Below are positions 13,952 through 26,432 of a stretch of DNA of 64,000 bases, piece by piece. Position 1 is the stretch's first letter. Each line of letters begins with the position of its first letter. This DNA is from Lichina pygmaea (Eukaryota > Ascomycota > Lichinomycetes > Lichinales > Lichinaceae): the NCBI GenBank assembly GCA_963422465.1, contig OY730174.1, positions 1 through 64,000 of the forward strand. The letters are read 5' to 3'. A program made the translations under genes and the position numbers. The notes under the pieces are model-generated. The model saw only the letters and a program-made list of their open reading frames with translations, did no database searches and was not told where the DNA came from.

Positions 13952-15653
13952 CTCATGTTCCTACAGCAAGGCAACAACCACAACTGCTACATCAACAATT
14001 GGCAGTACTGCCTCAAGCCTGGATGTGACAAGTATCAGCAAGACAAATTCATGAACAGATTCCTCAGAACTGATGGGAATGGCTGGACCCATTGCCTAGT
14101 CAGTGGAAAGACACTTCAATCAGGAAAAGACTGAACTCCCTTGTCAAGGGGTGACATCAGGAGCTCAACAACATGACCCCTAGCAACACAAAGCACCTGC
14201 GATTGCCTGTGTCACTACACACAAACACGCCAGTACAGACATACACACTTGTTGACTCTGGAGCCAGCGGAAACTACATCTTGAGACAACTTTACAACAC
14301 CCTCAGCATTGGAAGGAAACGCAAGCAGCAGCCCTATCAGCTTGTGATGGCAAATGGACAGACAGAGCTAGTCTGCCACAAGATGCAGCCAATGGAAATA
14401 GTTACTGGACACTATACTGAAAGGATCCACCTTGATATTGTCAAGTTGGCCACTCAGGATATCTATTTGGGGATGCCTTGGCTAAAGAAACACAACCCAG
14501 TTGTTAACTGGAGGACAGGAGTACTTATGTTTAGGAACTGCACTAACAACACAGCTCAGACCTGTTACCAGCCGCAGAAGGTGTGGACAGATGAGGGAAG
14601 GAGTCCTCAGTGGAACCTCACTGACAGAAAGGACAACTCTCAAGAGAAGAGGTCTGCCTTGACAGGCATACCCTGGAACCAGGTGGCCAAACAGTCAGAG
14701 ATGAAGAGAGAGGAAGTTGTTAACCCTCTGGAGATCCCTGAAGAGTACTGACCTGGGTATGATAACCTTTTTCAGGAAGAGACAACAACAGCAGTGTTGC
14801 CTAAGCACCAACCTTGGGATCATGAGATCAAGTTACAACCAGGGATGGAGCCAGGATTTGGACTAATTTACCAGTTATCAGAGAAAGAGCTCCAAGTACT
14901 TCGCAAGTACCTGGAGGAAAACCTGAAAAAGGGTTTCATTCAAGAATCTCAATTGCCAGCAGGATACCCAATACTATTTGCACCAAAGAAAGATAGAAGT
15001 CTTCAACTTTGTGTGGATTACAGGAAACTCAACAACATTACCATCAAGAACTGATATCTGTTGCCAAATGCAAACAAATTGCGAGACAGGATCAGCCAAG
15101 CTACAATCTTTACCAAGCTGGACTTGAAAGGAGTATACAACCTGATACACATGAAAGAAGGAGAAGAATGGAAGACAGCCTTCAGAACCTGATACAGACA
15201 CTACAAGTATCTGGTTATGCTATTCAGACTCACGAACACACCAGCAACATGTCAAGCATTGATCAACAACATCATCAGAGCACACCTGGACCAAACAGCT
15301 ATCGCCTACCTGGACAATATTCTTGTCTACTTGAACATGTAACAGGAACATACCAAACATGTGAAGGATGTTCTACGATGCCTACAACAGGCAGGGCTCA
15401 AGCTCAACCTGAAGAAATGTGAGTTTAACAAACCAGAAGTTGAATTCCTCAGATACATCATAGAGATCGAAGAGATCAAGATTGACTCTGAGAAAATCAG
15501 AGTGATTCAGCAATAGCCAACACCAATATCAGTTAAGGAAGTACAAGCCTTTCTAGGATTTGCCAACTTCAACTGACAGTTCATTAAGAACTACTCACAG
15601 ATGGCAACACCACTGACAGAACTCACAAAGAAGGACGTGGAGTACCAGTGGAC
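13952..15653 (+). pseudogene. C2 gag end, protease and RT, broken
   Basis: This begins within the Cys/His-rich 3' gag region, then the protease (DSGASG near 14250, open 14173-14751) and RT to about 15650. Stops come mainly from CGA-to-TGA changes, and the RT box is YLDN. It is cut at 15653 by B0 (target TGGAC) and resumes at 41630. Confidence 0.83.
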
Positions 15654-16212
15654 TGTTGCGGTCTGTACCGTACTGTCCTATCCGAGTATAGGATTAGGGC
15701 GAGAGGTGGAAGGCAGGTTGGTTCTCGCAGGAGAGGAGTGTCAAGGAGCATGAAGGGGTTTGGTAGAACATGGTGGTGGTGACACCTGATCAATGGCTTC
15801 GTACAAAAGGATTGTATTGAAGTAGATCTAGTTGTCTGGATCACAACATGAGTTGAAGACAATTGTTCCATAAGAGAACTATCACCAGACTATATAGTGC
15901 TGGCCTGTCAAGACAATCTTGATTGTCTTGACAGTCTTGATGTCAAGACAGTTGAGATTGTCTTGACAGTCCCACCATGTTATGCACCCTGCGTCAAGAC
16001 AGGTGAGATTGTCTTGATGCTTCATGCATCCTGCGTCAAGACTGGTGAGATTGTCTTGATGCTTCATGCATGCTGCGTCAAGACTTCCGTGTATGTCTCG
16101 ACAGTCATGTGACCTCTTGCTGGTTGGTCACTTGACTTCCATGGTGTCCTCTTGCCTGGCCCATGGCCTGATTGCCTATAAATAAGTGGCTCCCATCCTC
16201 TGGGTCATAACA
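15654..16212 (-). repeat. B0 3' LTR
   Basis: Reverse-orientation LTR-B, from TGTTGCGGTC to GGGTCATAACA. It is followed by CTACCCTCCTCTCC, the complement of the polypurine tract. Fewer 42-bp repeat units than in B1. Confidence 0.9.
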
Positions 16213-16256
16213 CTACCCTCCTCTCCTTCATTCATTATCCTGATGAATTCTTGAGT

Positions 16257-16757
16257 ATGTCTGCAAAATCATGTGCCTCTGCTTACTGAAACTAACTGGC
16301 AGCCCAGATCTGTGATCATAACTTTGTGTCACTTGCTCCATGTGACTTCTGTGTTTTGAACCACAAGCCCTGCTTCTGAATGTCTGACAACAACAATAAA
16401 TTGAAGTGCGCTGAATGCACTTGTCATGGGAAGTCCTGTGTGTCACTTTCTTGGGAGTCGCTGAACATGACTTGGGATAACCTTTGTGAGGATTTGGCTG
16501 TTGATGAGGCCAAGCGGGATGCTCTTGTTGAGCAGCTTGCCAAGCTGCAGGCTTGTGTGTCCTGAAAGTGAAAGGTTCTTGAAGGTGCTGAAGGTCAAGC
16601 AAAGAAGAAGCTCCAGTGCCTTGTTGCCAAAATAGAGGTGGATGGTGAAGACTTGTCGGCGACAGTCATTGACATGTCTGCGCTGCAGGCTGAGCTGTTC
16701 AGTCCTGCCTCTGCCAGAACTGCTGCAGGAGGAGCTGGCAGTTCGTGAGGTTCCTGA
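16257..16757 (+). pseudogene. B0 antisense zinc-cluster gene, broken
   Basis: Antisense to B0 and therefore on the plus strand. The ATG at 16257 lies about 75 bp after a TATAAA in the LTR (about 16180). An early TGA (TAC-TGA, CGA in B2) and a TGA before the third cysteine (Arg codon in B2) disrupt the frame. The remaining cluster residues and coiled-coil part are recognisable by comparison with B2. Confidence 0.7.
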
Positions 16758-17564
16758 GTGGTTCCCAGGTATTTTCCGAGTCTGGGTAGTTTTTCCACTT
16801 GACAAGGTATCACTGACTTTTTCTCTTCAGAATCTGTTCAGCCTTGAATTCCTGTTCTTCCTCTGGTTGGTAATGAAATGTTTCCTGCAAGGTTGTGCTC
16901 TGGTTGGCTAATTCAATCATTGAGATGTGAAAGTTTGGGTGTACCCAAGTGTCTCTCGGTAGTCGCAGTCTGATGTTGACTGGTCCAGTTTTTTCTTTGA
17001 CTGAAAATAGTCTGACCTTGACATAGTCCAGTTTCTTTATTCTTGGTTTCTTCATTTTCTAATTTCTTGTGAGGAGGTAGACTTTATCCCCCTTCTTTAG
17101 CTGAGGTGCTATTTTGGATTTCTTGTCTATTTGATGTTGCATTCTTTCTGAGGTCTCTTGAAGGTAGTGCCTCATCATCATGTGTGTTTGTCATAGGAGC
17201 TTGTCATGTTGGAGTGCTTTCTCCATGTTTGGTGAAGCTCTGCTTGGCATCCTGATGTTTGTATGTTATCCAAAATTGGCAAAAAATAGTGATTCCTTTG
17301 TTGAGTCTGATCTGTGCTGGTTGATTGCCAGCTGTGCCACCAGTAATAACTGTACCTAATTACTGTGGGTCTTGTTGATGTAATGCTGTAAGTAAGTCTC
17401 CAGGACTTGGTTTGCTCACTCTGTCTGGCTATCAGTTTGTGGGTGATAGGCTGTAGACATTTTGGGTTTTGTTCCCATGGCTGCACTGATTGTCTTCCAG
17501 TAGTTGGATGTGAAGAGTTTGTCTCTGTCTGTAATAATCATGATCAGAACTCTGTGGTCTCTGA
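16699..17564 (-). pseudogene. B0 pol C-terminus (integrase end, chromodomain)
   Basis: Minus-strand pol tail. Its stop at 16699-16701 overlaps the antisense gene by 59 bp, the same overlap as in B1 and B2. The chromodomain and integrase C-terminal part are decayed. Interrupted at 17564 by B1 and continues at 24275. Confidence 0.8.
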
Positions 17565-18292
17565 TGTTGTGGTCTGTACTGTACTGTCCTATCTGAGTAT
17601 AGGATTAGGGCGAGAGGTGGAAGGCGGGTTGGTTCTTGCAGGAGAGGAGTGTCAAGGAGTGCGAAAGGGTTTGGTGGAACGTGGTGGTGGTGACACCTGA
17701 TCAACAGCTTTGTACAAAGGATTGTATTGAAGTAGATCTAGTTGTCTGGATCACAACATGAGTTGAAGATGATTGTTCTATAAGGGAACTATCACCGGAC
17801 TATATAGTGCTGGCCTGTCAAGACAATCAAGATTGTCTTGACAGTCTTGATGTTGAGATGGGTGAGATTTTCTTGACAGTCCCACCATGTTATGCACCCT
17901 GTGTCAAGACTGGTGAGATTGTCTTGATGCTTCATGCATCCTGTGTCAAGACTGGTGAGATTGTCTTGATGCTTCATGCATCCTGCGTTGAGATTGGTGA
18001 GATTGTCTTGATGCTTCATGCATCCTGCGTCAAGACTGGTGAGATTGTCTTGATGCTTCATGCATCCTGCGTCGAGACTGGTGAGATTGTCTTGATGCTT
18101 CATACATCCTGCGTCAAGACTCCTGTGTGTGTCTCGACAGTCACGTGACCCCTTGTTGGTTGGTCACTTGACTTCCATGGTGTTCTCTTGCCTGGCCCAC
18201 AGCCTGATTGCCTATAAATGAGTGGCTCCCATCCCCTGGGTCGTAACACTACCCTCCTCTCCTTCATTCATCATCCTGATGAATTCTTGAGT

Positions 18293-18793
18293 ATGTCTGC
18301 AAAGTCACGTGCCTCTGCTTACTGAAACCAACTGGCAGCCCAGATCTGTGATCATAACTTTGTGTCACTTGCTCTGTGTGACTTCTGTGTTTTGAACCAC
18401 AAGCCCTGCTTCCAAATGTCTGACGACAACGATAAGTTGAAGTGCGCTGAATGCACTTGTCATGGGAAGTCCTGTGTGTCACTTTCTTGGGAGTCGCTGA
18501 ACATGACTCAGGATAACCTTCGCGAGGATTTGGCTGTTGATGAGGCCAAGTGGGATGCTCTTGTTGAGCAGCTTACTGAGCTGCAGGCTTGTGTGTCCTG
18601 AAAGCGAAAGGTTCTTGAGGGTGCTGAGGGTCAAGCAAAGAAGAAGCTCCAGTGCCTTGTTGCTGAAATGGAGGCAGATGGTGAAGACTTGTCGGCGACA
18701 GTTATTGACACGTCCGCGCTGCAGGCTGAGCTGTTCAGTCCTGCTTCTGCCGGAACTGCTGCAGGAGGAGCTGGCAGTTCGCGAGGTTCCTGA
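18293..18793 (+). pseudogene. B1 antisense zinc-cluster gene, one early stop
   Basis: The ATG at 18293 has TATAAA at 18213-18218 about 75 bp upstream. A TGA replaces CGA at codon 11. Beyond it the zinc cluster (CDFC-X6-C-X11-CAEC-X6-C) is complete, but a second CGA-to-TGA at 18599-18601 splits the coiled-coil part. The end overlaps the pol stop (18735) by 59 bp. Confidence 0.72.
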
Positions 18794-21700
18794 GTGGCTC
18801 CCAGGTATTTTCCAAGTCTGGGTAGTTTTTCCACTTGACAAGGTATCACTGACCTTTTCTCTTCACGATCTGTTCAGCCTTGAATTTCTGTTCTTCCTCT
18901 GGTTGGTAATGAAATGTTTCCTGTAAGGGTGTACTCTGGTCAGCTAATTCGATCATTGAGATGTGAAAGTTTGAGTGTACCTGAGTGTCTCTCGGTAGTC
19001 GCAGTCTGACATTGACTAGTCCAGTTTTTTCTTCGACTGAAAATAGTCTGACCTTAACATAGTCCAGTTTCTTTGTTCTTAGTTTCTTTGTTCTCCAATT
19101 TCTTGTGAGGAGGTAGACTTTATCCCCCTTCTTTAGCTGAGGTGCCATTTTCAATTTCTTGTCTATTTGATGTTGCATTCTTTCTGAGGTCTCTTGAAGG
19201 TAGTGCCTCATCATCGTGTGTGTTTGTCGTAGGAGCTTGTTGTGTTGGAGTGCTTTCTCCGTGTTTGGTGAAGCTCTGCTTGGCATCCCGATGTTCGCAT
19301 GTTGTCCAAAATTGGCAAAAAATGGTGATTCCTTTGTTGAGTCTGATCTGTGCTGGTTGATTGCCAGCTGTGCCACTGGTAATAACTGTACCCAATTGCT
19401 GTGGGTCTTGTTGATGTAATGCTGTAAGTAAGTCTCTAGGGCTTGGTTCACTCGCTCCGTCTGGCTGTCAGTTTGTGGGTGATAGGCTGTAGACATTTTG
19501 GGTTTTGTTCCCATAGCTGCACTGATTGTCTTCCAGTAGTTGGATGTGAAGAGTTTATCTCTGTCTGTAATGATCATGATTGGAACTCCGTGGTCTCTGG
19601 CCAATCTGTCCAGTAAGAGGTGTCCCAACTGTTCTGCTATGTGAGTCTCCTTGAACAGTACCACTATTAGATATTTTGTGAATCTGTCCACTATCACCAT
19701 AATCAAGTTGTAGGTGATTCCTGTGACTGGGTCTTTGGACTTGGGTAGCTTTGTGATGAAGTCCATTGACATGTCTTCCCACAGGCCTCTCAGTATCGTG
19801 TTTGGGTGTCCTTCTCCGTATAGCTTATGTCTTCCATGTTTGTTTTTCTGGCATAGTAGACACTTGCTGATGTAGTTTGTAACATGTTGTCAGAGGTTAA
19901 TGACATTGTTCCCTGCCTGTTGGATAAGGTCTGTGGTCTTGGAGATTCCTGGGTGACCATGTGCTGGATTATCATGGTAGTTCCTTATTAGTTCTTCAGT
20001 ATCTTCTGCCGTGAGCTTGTTGATCTGTGGTTGAGGCACCAGGTTTCCTTGCTGGTCCTGTTGTAAGATCATTCCTTGGTGTTCATCATCTTCCATGTGG
20101 TCTTTTTGTCGGCTTAGTGTGTCTGCTCTCCTATTGTCTTGTCCAGGGGTGTACAAGATCTTGAACTTGTGTTACTCTAGGAGTTCAGCCCATCTGACTT
20201 GCTGTCTGTTCAGCTTCTTGGTTGTTGTGAACATTGTCAGATTCTTGTGGTCTGTGAGAATGGTGAGTTCAGAACTGCTTTCTGTGTACACTCTCCAGTG
20301 TTCAAGTGCGTTGACAACTGCCAGTAGCTCTTTGTCGTGGATATCATAGTTTTGTTCCGCTTGTGTTATTTTTCGTGAGTAGTAGGCAACTGGGTGCCAC
20401 TTGCTGTCTGCCTGTTGGCATAGACATGCTCCCACTGCCTGATCTGAAGTGTCTGTCTTGATTTGTGTCGGTTGGCCTGTCTTGAAGTTGAGGAGAACTG
20501 GTTCCTTGGCGCAAGTGTCCTCGAGCTGTTGGAATGCTTTTTGTTGTCTCTCTGTCCACCAGTACTCCACGTCCTTCTTTGTGAGTTCTGTCAGTGGTGT
20601 TGCTATCTGTGAGTAGTTCTTGATGAACTGTCAGTTGAAGTTGGCAAATCCTAGGAAGGCTTGTACTTCCTTAACTGATGTCGGTGTTGGCCATTGCTGA
20701 ATCACTTTGATTTTCTCAGGGTCAATCTTGATCTCTTCGATCCCTATGATATATCTGAGGAATTCAACTTCCAGTTTGTTGAACTCGCATTTCTTCAGGT
20801 TGAGCTTGAGCCCTGCCTTTTGTAGGCATCATAGAACATCCTTCACATGTTTGGTATGTTCTTGTTGTGTGTTCAAGTAGACAAGAATATCGTCCAGGTA
20901 GGCGATAGCTGTTTGGTCCAGGTGTGCTCTGATGATGTTGTTGATCAATGCTTGACATGTTGCTGGTGTGTTTGTGAGTCCGAATAGCATAACCAGATAC
21001 TCGTAGTGTCTGTATCAGGTTCTGAAGGCTGTCTTCCATTCTTCTCCTCCTTTCATGCGTATCAGGTTGTATGCTCCTTTCAAGTCCAGCTTGGTAAAGA
21101 TTGTAGCTTGGCTGATCCTGTCTCGCAGTTCGTTCGCATTTGGCAACGGATATCAGTTCTTGATGGTAATGTTGTTGAGTTTCCTGTAATCCACACAAAG
21201 TCGAAGACTTCCGTCTTTCTTTGGTGCAAATAGTATTGGGTATCCTGCTGGCGATTGAGATTCTTGAATGAAACCCTTTTTCAGGTTTTCCTCCAGGTAC
21301 TCGCGAAGTACTTGGAGCTCTTTCTCTGATAACTGGTAAATTGGTCCAAATCCTGGCTCTGTCCCTGGTTGCAACTTGATCTCATGATCCCAAGGTTGGT
21401 GCTTAGGCAACACTGCTGTTGTTGTCTCTTTCTGAAAGAGGTTATCATACCCAGGTCAGTACTCTTCAGAGATCTCCAGAGGGTTAACAACTTCCTCTCT
21501 CTTCATCTCTGACTGTTTGGCCACCTGGTTCCAGGGTGTGCCTGTCGAGGCGGACTTCTTCTCTTGAGAGTTGTCCTTTCTGTCAGTGAGGTTCCACTGA
21601 GGACTCCTTCCCTTATCTGTCCACGCCTTCTGCGGCTGGTAACAGGTCTGAGCTGTGTTGTTAATGCAGTTCCTAAACGTGAGTACTTCTGTTTTCCAGT

Positions 21701-22075
21701 TAACAACTGGGTTGTGCTTCTTTAGCCAAGGCATCCCCAAATAGATATCCTGAGTGGCCAACTCGACAATATCAAGGTGGATCCTTTCAGCATAGTGTCC
21801 GGTAACCATTTCCATTGGCTGCGTCTTATGGCAGACTAGCTCTGTCTGTCCATTTGCCATCACGAGCTGATAGGGTTGCTGCTTGTGTCTCCTTCCAGTG
21901 CCGAGGGTGTTGTAAAGTTGTCTTGAAATGTAGTTTCCACTGGCTCCAGAGTCAACAAGTGCGTATGTCCGTACTGGCGTGTTGGTGTGTAGTGACACAG
22001 GCAATCGCAGGTGCTTTGCGTTGCTAGGGGTCATGTTGTTGAGCTCCTGATGTCACCCCTTGACAAGGGAGTTCA
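18735..22075 (-). pseudogene. B1 pol polyprotein
   Basis: Reading leftwards: protease (open 21456-22034, DSGASG), RT with intact YLDD at 20889-20900, RNase H (20172-20570 open), an integrase core open for 308 codons (18846-19772), and chromodomain. Stops elsewhere are TGA at former CGA codons. Less decayed than B0, C1 or C2. Confidence 0.85.
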
Positions 22076-22089
22076 GTCTTTTCCTGATT

Positions 22090-23572
22090 GAAGTGTCTTT
22101 CCACTGACTGGGCAATGGGTCCAGCCATTCCCATCAGTCCTGAGGAATCTGTTCATGAATTTGTCTTGCTGATGCTTGTCACATCCAGGCTTGAGGCAGT
22201 ACTGCCAATTGTTGACGTAGCAGTTGTGGTTGTTGCCTTGCTGTAGAAACATAAGGTGTTCGTGCCAATCATGTGTGTGCCCGGGGAATGCAGTGTGTTG
22301 GTGTTTGTCCCAAAGATGGATCTCACACGTATCCTTCTCACAATTGACCTAATGCTTGTGGCAGGTGGTGTGGTAGAGTGAATGTCCTCTGTACCTTTGT
22401 AGTTGTTCGTGGTAGGTGCAGTAGTGCTTTGTGCAAAACCTCCACTGTAGTTCGCCGTGCTGTAGATTTTGTGGGTCCATGCTGTAAGCATAGCTTCCTT
22501 GTGGTATTTCTTCTTTGATAGACGCAGGTTTGTCTCAGTCCCCATCAGAGGTGGTTAAGGGCTCCTGTCTCTTGTCCTGACCTGTCAGTTCTGGTAGGTC
22601 CTTGCCTCCTGATGTTGCCAGTTGGTGGGCTGCTTCTAATGTCTGATCGTAGTTGTCCTATTGTTCGAGAGATAGCTGAGCCTCTCCTGGTGGGTCCTCT
22701 GGCTTGATGACATTCCAGTCTCCATCAAGTGTATTAAGTTGCTGTCAGTGCACCTTGTTCTTTGAACAACAGTCTTTCGCCATGTGGCCTAGCTTGCCAC
22801 AGGCATAGCACTTCAGTGCTTTCCCCTTTTTGTTGTTCCTTCCCTTCGTGAACCTTCCCTTGTGGTGGACTGCATCCAGTTCCATGGGTGTATAGCCATA
22901 TGGATCATGTGGCAGTGTCTTGTTAGGCAGCTTGTAGTGGTTGCTCACATGCCATGCGGGGTGGCTGTATCCTCTGTTGTGGTATTTCTCCATCGCTCGC
23001 TCAAATAGTTTGTCATCGATGTTGATTGCTTGTGCGATGAGTTTGTCCAGTGTGTTGACCGCTCGTCTGTCAAAGGTGATTTTATCCTTCATGTTTTCCT
23101 TGAGTCCATGTTGGTACATGACCATCAGGGTATTGTTGTCCCAGTCAGTCAGTACTGAGTATTGTTTGAACTGCGTGGTGTACTCTGCGGCTGAGCGTTG
23201 TTGTTTGATGTGCTGGATTATTTGTATAGCCACTTTGTCTTTGTTAGATGGTCCAAGGATCCTTTTGATCTTATCCTTGAATTGTGTCTATTTTGTCATC
23301 CATTCTGTTGTGCTGTTGTGGTCTCCATTTCCTGAGAGATGTTTGTTGACGTAGGGCTTGATCCATCGATAAGTATTGCCTCTCATGTAAGTGGTTGCAA
23401 AGAGGGGCCACTTTTCCTTAGGCAGCTTTGTCTCTGGTTGGAATTGAAAGTAGACTTGGAGTTGCATAAGCCAGTCGTCAACCTTGTTTCTTTCGCTGTA
23501 GAACAGGTCTGGCTTGGCAACACTAATCTTTCCATCTGGGAAATTGGGGTTGGTTGCTCCTAAGGTACTCAT
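22090..23572 (-). pseudogene. B1 gag and Cys/His-rich region
   Basis: ATG at 23572. A TGG-to-TAG stop lies at 23288. The frame then runs through the capsid and zinc knuckle (CYACGKLGHMAKDC) to a TGA at 22745-22747. The codon that is TGA in B0, B2 and C1 (FK-stop) is still CGA here, giving LFERAMEK, so the true capsid and nucleocapsid are one frame. The Cys/His-rich part follows. Confidence 0.82.
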
Positions 23573-23590
23573 CCTTGAGCGTCTTCAAAG

Positions 23591-24274
23591 TGTTGCAGTC
23601 TGTACTGTACTGTCCTATCCGAGTATAGGATTAGGGCGAGAGGTGGAAGGCGGGTTGGTTCTTGCAGGAGAGGAGTGTCAAGGAGTGCGAAGGGGTTTGG
23701 TGGAACGTGGTGGTGGTGACACCTGATCAACAACTTCATACAAAGGATTGTATTAAAGTAGATCTAGTTGTCTGGATCACAACATGAGTTGAAGACAATT
23801 GTTCCATAAGGGAACTATCACCGGACTATATAGTGCTGGCCTGTCAAGACAATCAAGATTGTCTTGACAGTCTTGATGTCAAGATGGGTGAGATTGTCTC
23901 GACAGTCCCACCATGTTATACACCCTGCGTCAAGACTGGTGAGATTGTCTTGATGCTTCATGCATCCTGCGTCAAGACTGGTGAGATTGTCTTGATGCTT
24001 CATGCATCCTGCGTCAAGACTGGTGAGATTGTCTTGATGCTTCATGCATCCTGTGTCAAGACTGGTGAGATTGTCTTGATGCTTCATGCATCCTGCGTCA
24101 AGACTGGTGAGATTGTCTTGATACTTCATGCATCCTGCGTCAAGACTCCCGTGTGTGTCTTGACAGTCACGTGACCTCTTGTTGGTTGGTCACTTGACTT
24201 CCATGGTGTCCTCTTGCCTGGCCCGCGGCCTGATTGCCTATAAATAAGTGGCTCCCATCCCCTGGGTCGTAACA
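23591..24274 (-). repeat. B1 5' LTR with 42-bp U3 array
   Basis: 684 bp, equal in length to the 3' LTR. At about 23925-24150 five 42-bp units are built on GTCAAGAC/GTCTTGAC inverted half-sites spaced about 10 bp apart. Sense TATA region at about 23824-23832. Confidence 0.92.
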
Positions 24275-26432
24275 TCTGACCAGTCTGTCCAGTAAGAGGT
24301 GTCCCAACTGTTCTGCTGTGTGGGTCTCCTTGAATAGTACTGCTATTAGATATTTTGTGAATCTGTCCACTATCACTATAATCAAGTTGTAGGTGATTCC
24401 TGTGACTGGGTCTTTGGACTTGGGTAGCTTTGTGATGAAGTCCATTGACACATCTTCCCACAGGCCTCTTGGTATCATGTTCAGATGTCTTTCTCCATAT
24501 AGCTTATGTCTTCCATGTTTGTTTTTCTGGCATAGTAGACACTTGCTGATATAGCTTGTGACATGTTGTCAGAGGTTAATGACATTGTTCCCTGCCTGTT
24601 GGATAAGGTCTGTAGTCTTGGAGATTCCTGGGTGACCATGTGCTGGATTATCGTGGTAGTTCCTTATTAGTTCTTCAGTGTCTTCTGCCATGAGCTTGTT
24701 GATCTGTGGTTGAGGCACCAGGTTTCCTTGCTGGTCCTGCTGTAAGATTGTTCCTTGGTGTTCATCATCTTCCATGTGGTCTTTTTGTCAGCTTAGTGTG
24801 TCTGCTCTCCTATTGTCTTGTCCAGGGGTGTACAAGATCTTGAACTTGTGTTGCCCTAGGAGTTCAGCCTATCTGACTTGCTGTCTGTTCAGCTTCTTGG
24901 TTGTCGTGAACATTGTCAGATTCTTGTGGTCTGTGAGAACAGTGAGTTCAGAACTGCTTTCTGTGTACACTCTCCAGTGTTCGAGTACATTGACGACTGC
25001 CAGTAGCTCTTTGTTGTGGATATCATAGTTTCATTCCACTTGTGTTATTTTTCATGAGTTGTAGGTAACTGGGTGCCACTTGCCATCTGCCTGTTAGCAT
25101 AGACATGCTCCCACTGCCTGATCTGAAGCGTCCATCTTGATTTATGTTGGTTGGCCTGTCTTGAAGTTGAGGAGAACTGGTTCCTTGGTGTAAGTGTCCT
25201 TGAGCTGTTAGAATGCTTTTTGTTGTCTCTCTGTCCACCAGTACTCCACATCCTTCTTTGTGAGTTCTGTCAGTGGTGTTGCCATCTGTGAGTAGTTCTT
25301 TATGAACTGTCAGTTGAAGTTGGCAAATTCTAGGAAGGCTTGTACTTCCTTCACTGACATCAGTGTTGGCCATTACTAAATCACTTTGATTTTCTCAGGG
25401 TCAATCTTGATCTTTTTGATCCCTATGACATATCTGAGGAATTCAACTTCTGGTTTGTTGAACTTGCATTTCTTTGGGTTAAGCTTGAGCCCTGCCTGTT
25501 GTAGGCATTGTAGAACATCCTTCACATATTTGGTATGTTCCTGTTGCATGTTTGAGTAGACAAGAATGTTGTCCAGGTAGGTGATAGCTGTTTGGTCCAG
25601 GTGTGCTCTGATGATGTTGTTGATCAATGCTTGACATGTTGCTGGTGTGTTTGTGAGTCCGAATAGCATAACCAGATACTCGTAGTGTCTGTATCGGGTT
25701 CTGAAGGCTGTCTTCCATTCTTCTCCTTTTTTCATGCGTATCAGGTTGTATGCTCCTTTCAAGTCCAGCTTGGTAAAGATTGTAGCTTGGCTGATCCTGT
25801 CTCGCAATTCGTTCACATTTGGCAGCGGATATCGATTCTTGATGGTAATGTCATTGAGTTTCCTGTAATCCACACAAAGTCGAAGACTTCCGTCTTTCTT
25901 TGGTGCAAATAGTATCGGGTATCCTGCTGGCGATTGAGATTCTTGAATGAAACCCTTTTTCAGGTTTTCCTCCAGGTACTCGCGAAGTACTTGGAGCTCT
26001 TTCTCTGATAACTGGTAAATTGGTCCAAATCCTGGCTCTGTCCCTGGTTGCAACTTGATCTCATGATCCCAAGATTGGTGCTTAGGCAACACTGCTGTCA
26101 TTGTCTCTTCCTGAAAGAGGTTATCATACCCAGGTCGGTACTCTTCAGGGATCTCCAGAGGGTTAACAACTTCCTCTCTCTTCATCTCTGACTGTTTGGC
26201 CACCTGGTTCTGGGGTGTGCCTGTCAAGGCAGACCTCTTCTCTTGAGAGTCGTCCTTTCTGTCAGTGAGGTTCCACTGAGGACTTCTTCCCTCATCTGTC
26301 CACGCCTTCTGCGGCTGGTAACAGGTCCAAGCTGTGTTGTTAGTGCAGTTCCTAAACGTGAGTACTCCTGTCTTCCAGTTAACAACTGGGTTATGCTTCT
26401 TTAGCCAAGGCATCCCCAAATAGATATCCTGA
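24275..26432 (-). pseudogene. B0 pol, central part
   Basis: Integrase, RNase H, RT and most of the protease on the minus strand. The block 25376-26419 is open for 347 codons across protease and RT, including [19 protein letters not shown]. The RT box is YLDN. A gap after 24275 continues from 17564, and A3 is inserted at 26432. Confidence 0.83.

Larger units (their letters stand above)
17565..24274 (-). mobile_element. Ty3/Gypsy chromovirus B1 (family B)
   Basis: A complete 6710-bp element with two 684-bp LTRs (17565-18248 and 23591-24274) and perfect TCTGA duplications (17560-17564, 24275-24279). Its U3 arrays are the longest in the window, with five or more 42-bp units. It is the only B/C copy here that keeps the YLDD RT active site (20889-20900) and the CGA codon before the zinc knuckle. 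It still carries several stops, so it is inactive. Confidence 0.93.

Noticed and set aside
23910-24150. CRISPR-like array
   Set aside because: The repeats are contiguous 42-bp units with no unique spacers, in a fungal LTR.
23833-24174. ORFs with a repeated 14-residue peptide (CVKTGEIVLMLHAS) on LTR-B arrays
   Set aside because: The 42-bp U3 repeat is a multiple of three, so it stays open by chance on both strands. The frames begin and end inside the LTR.
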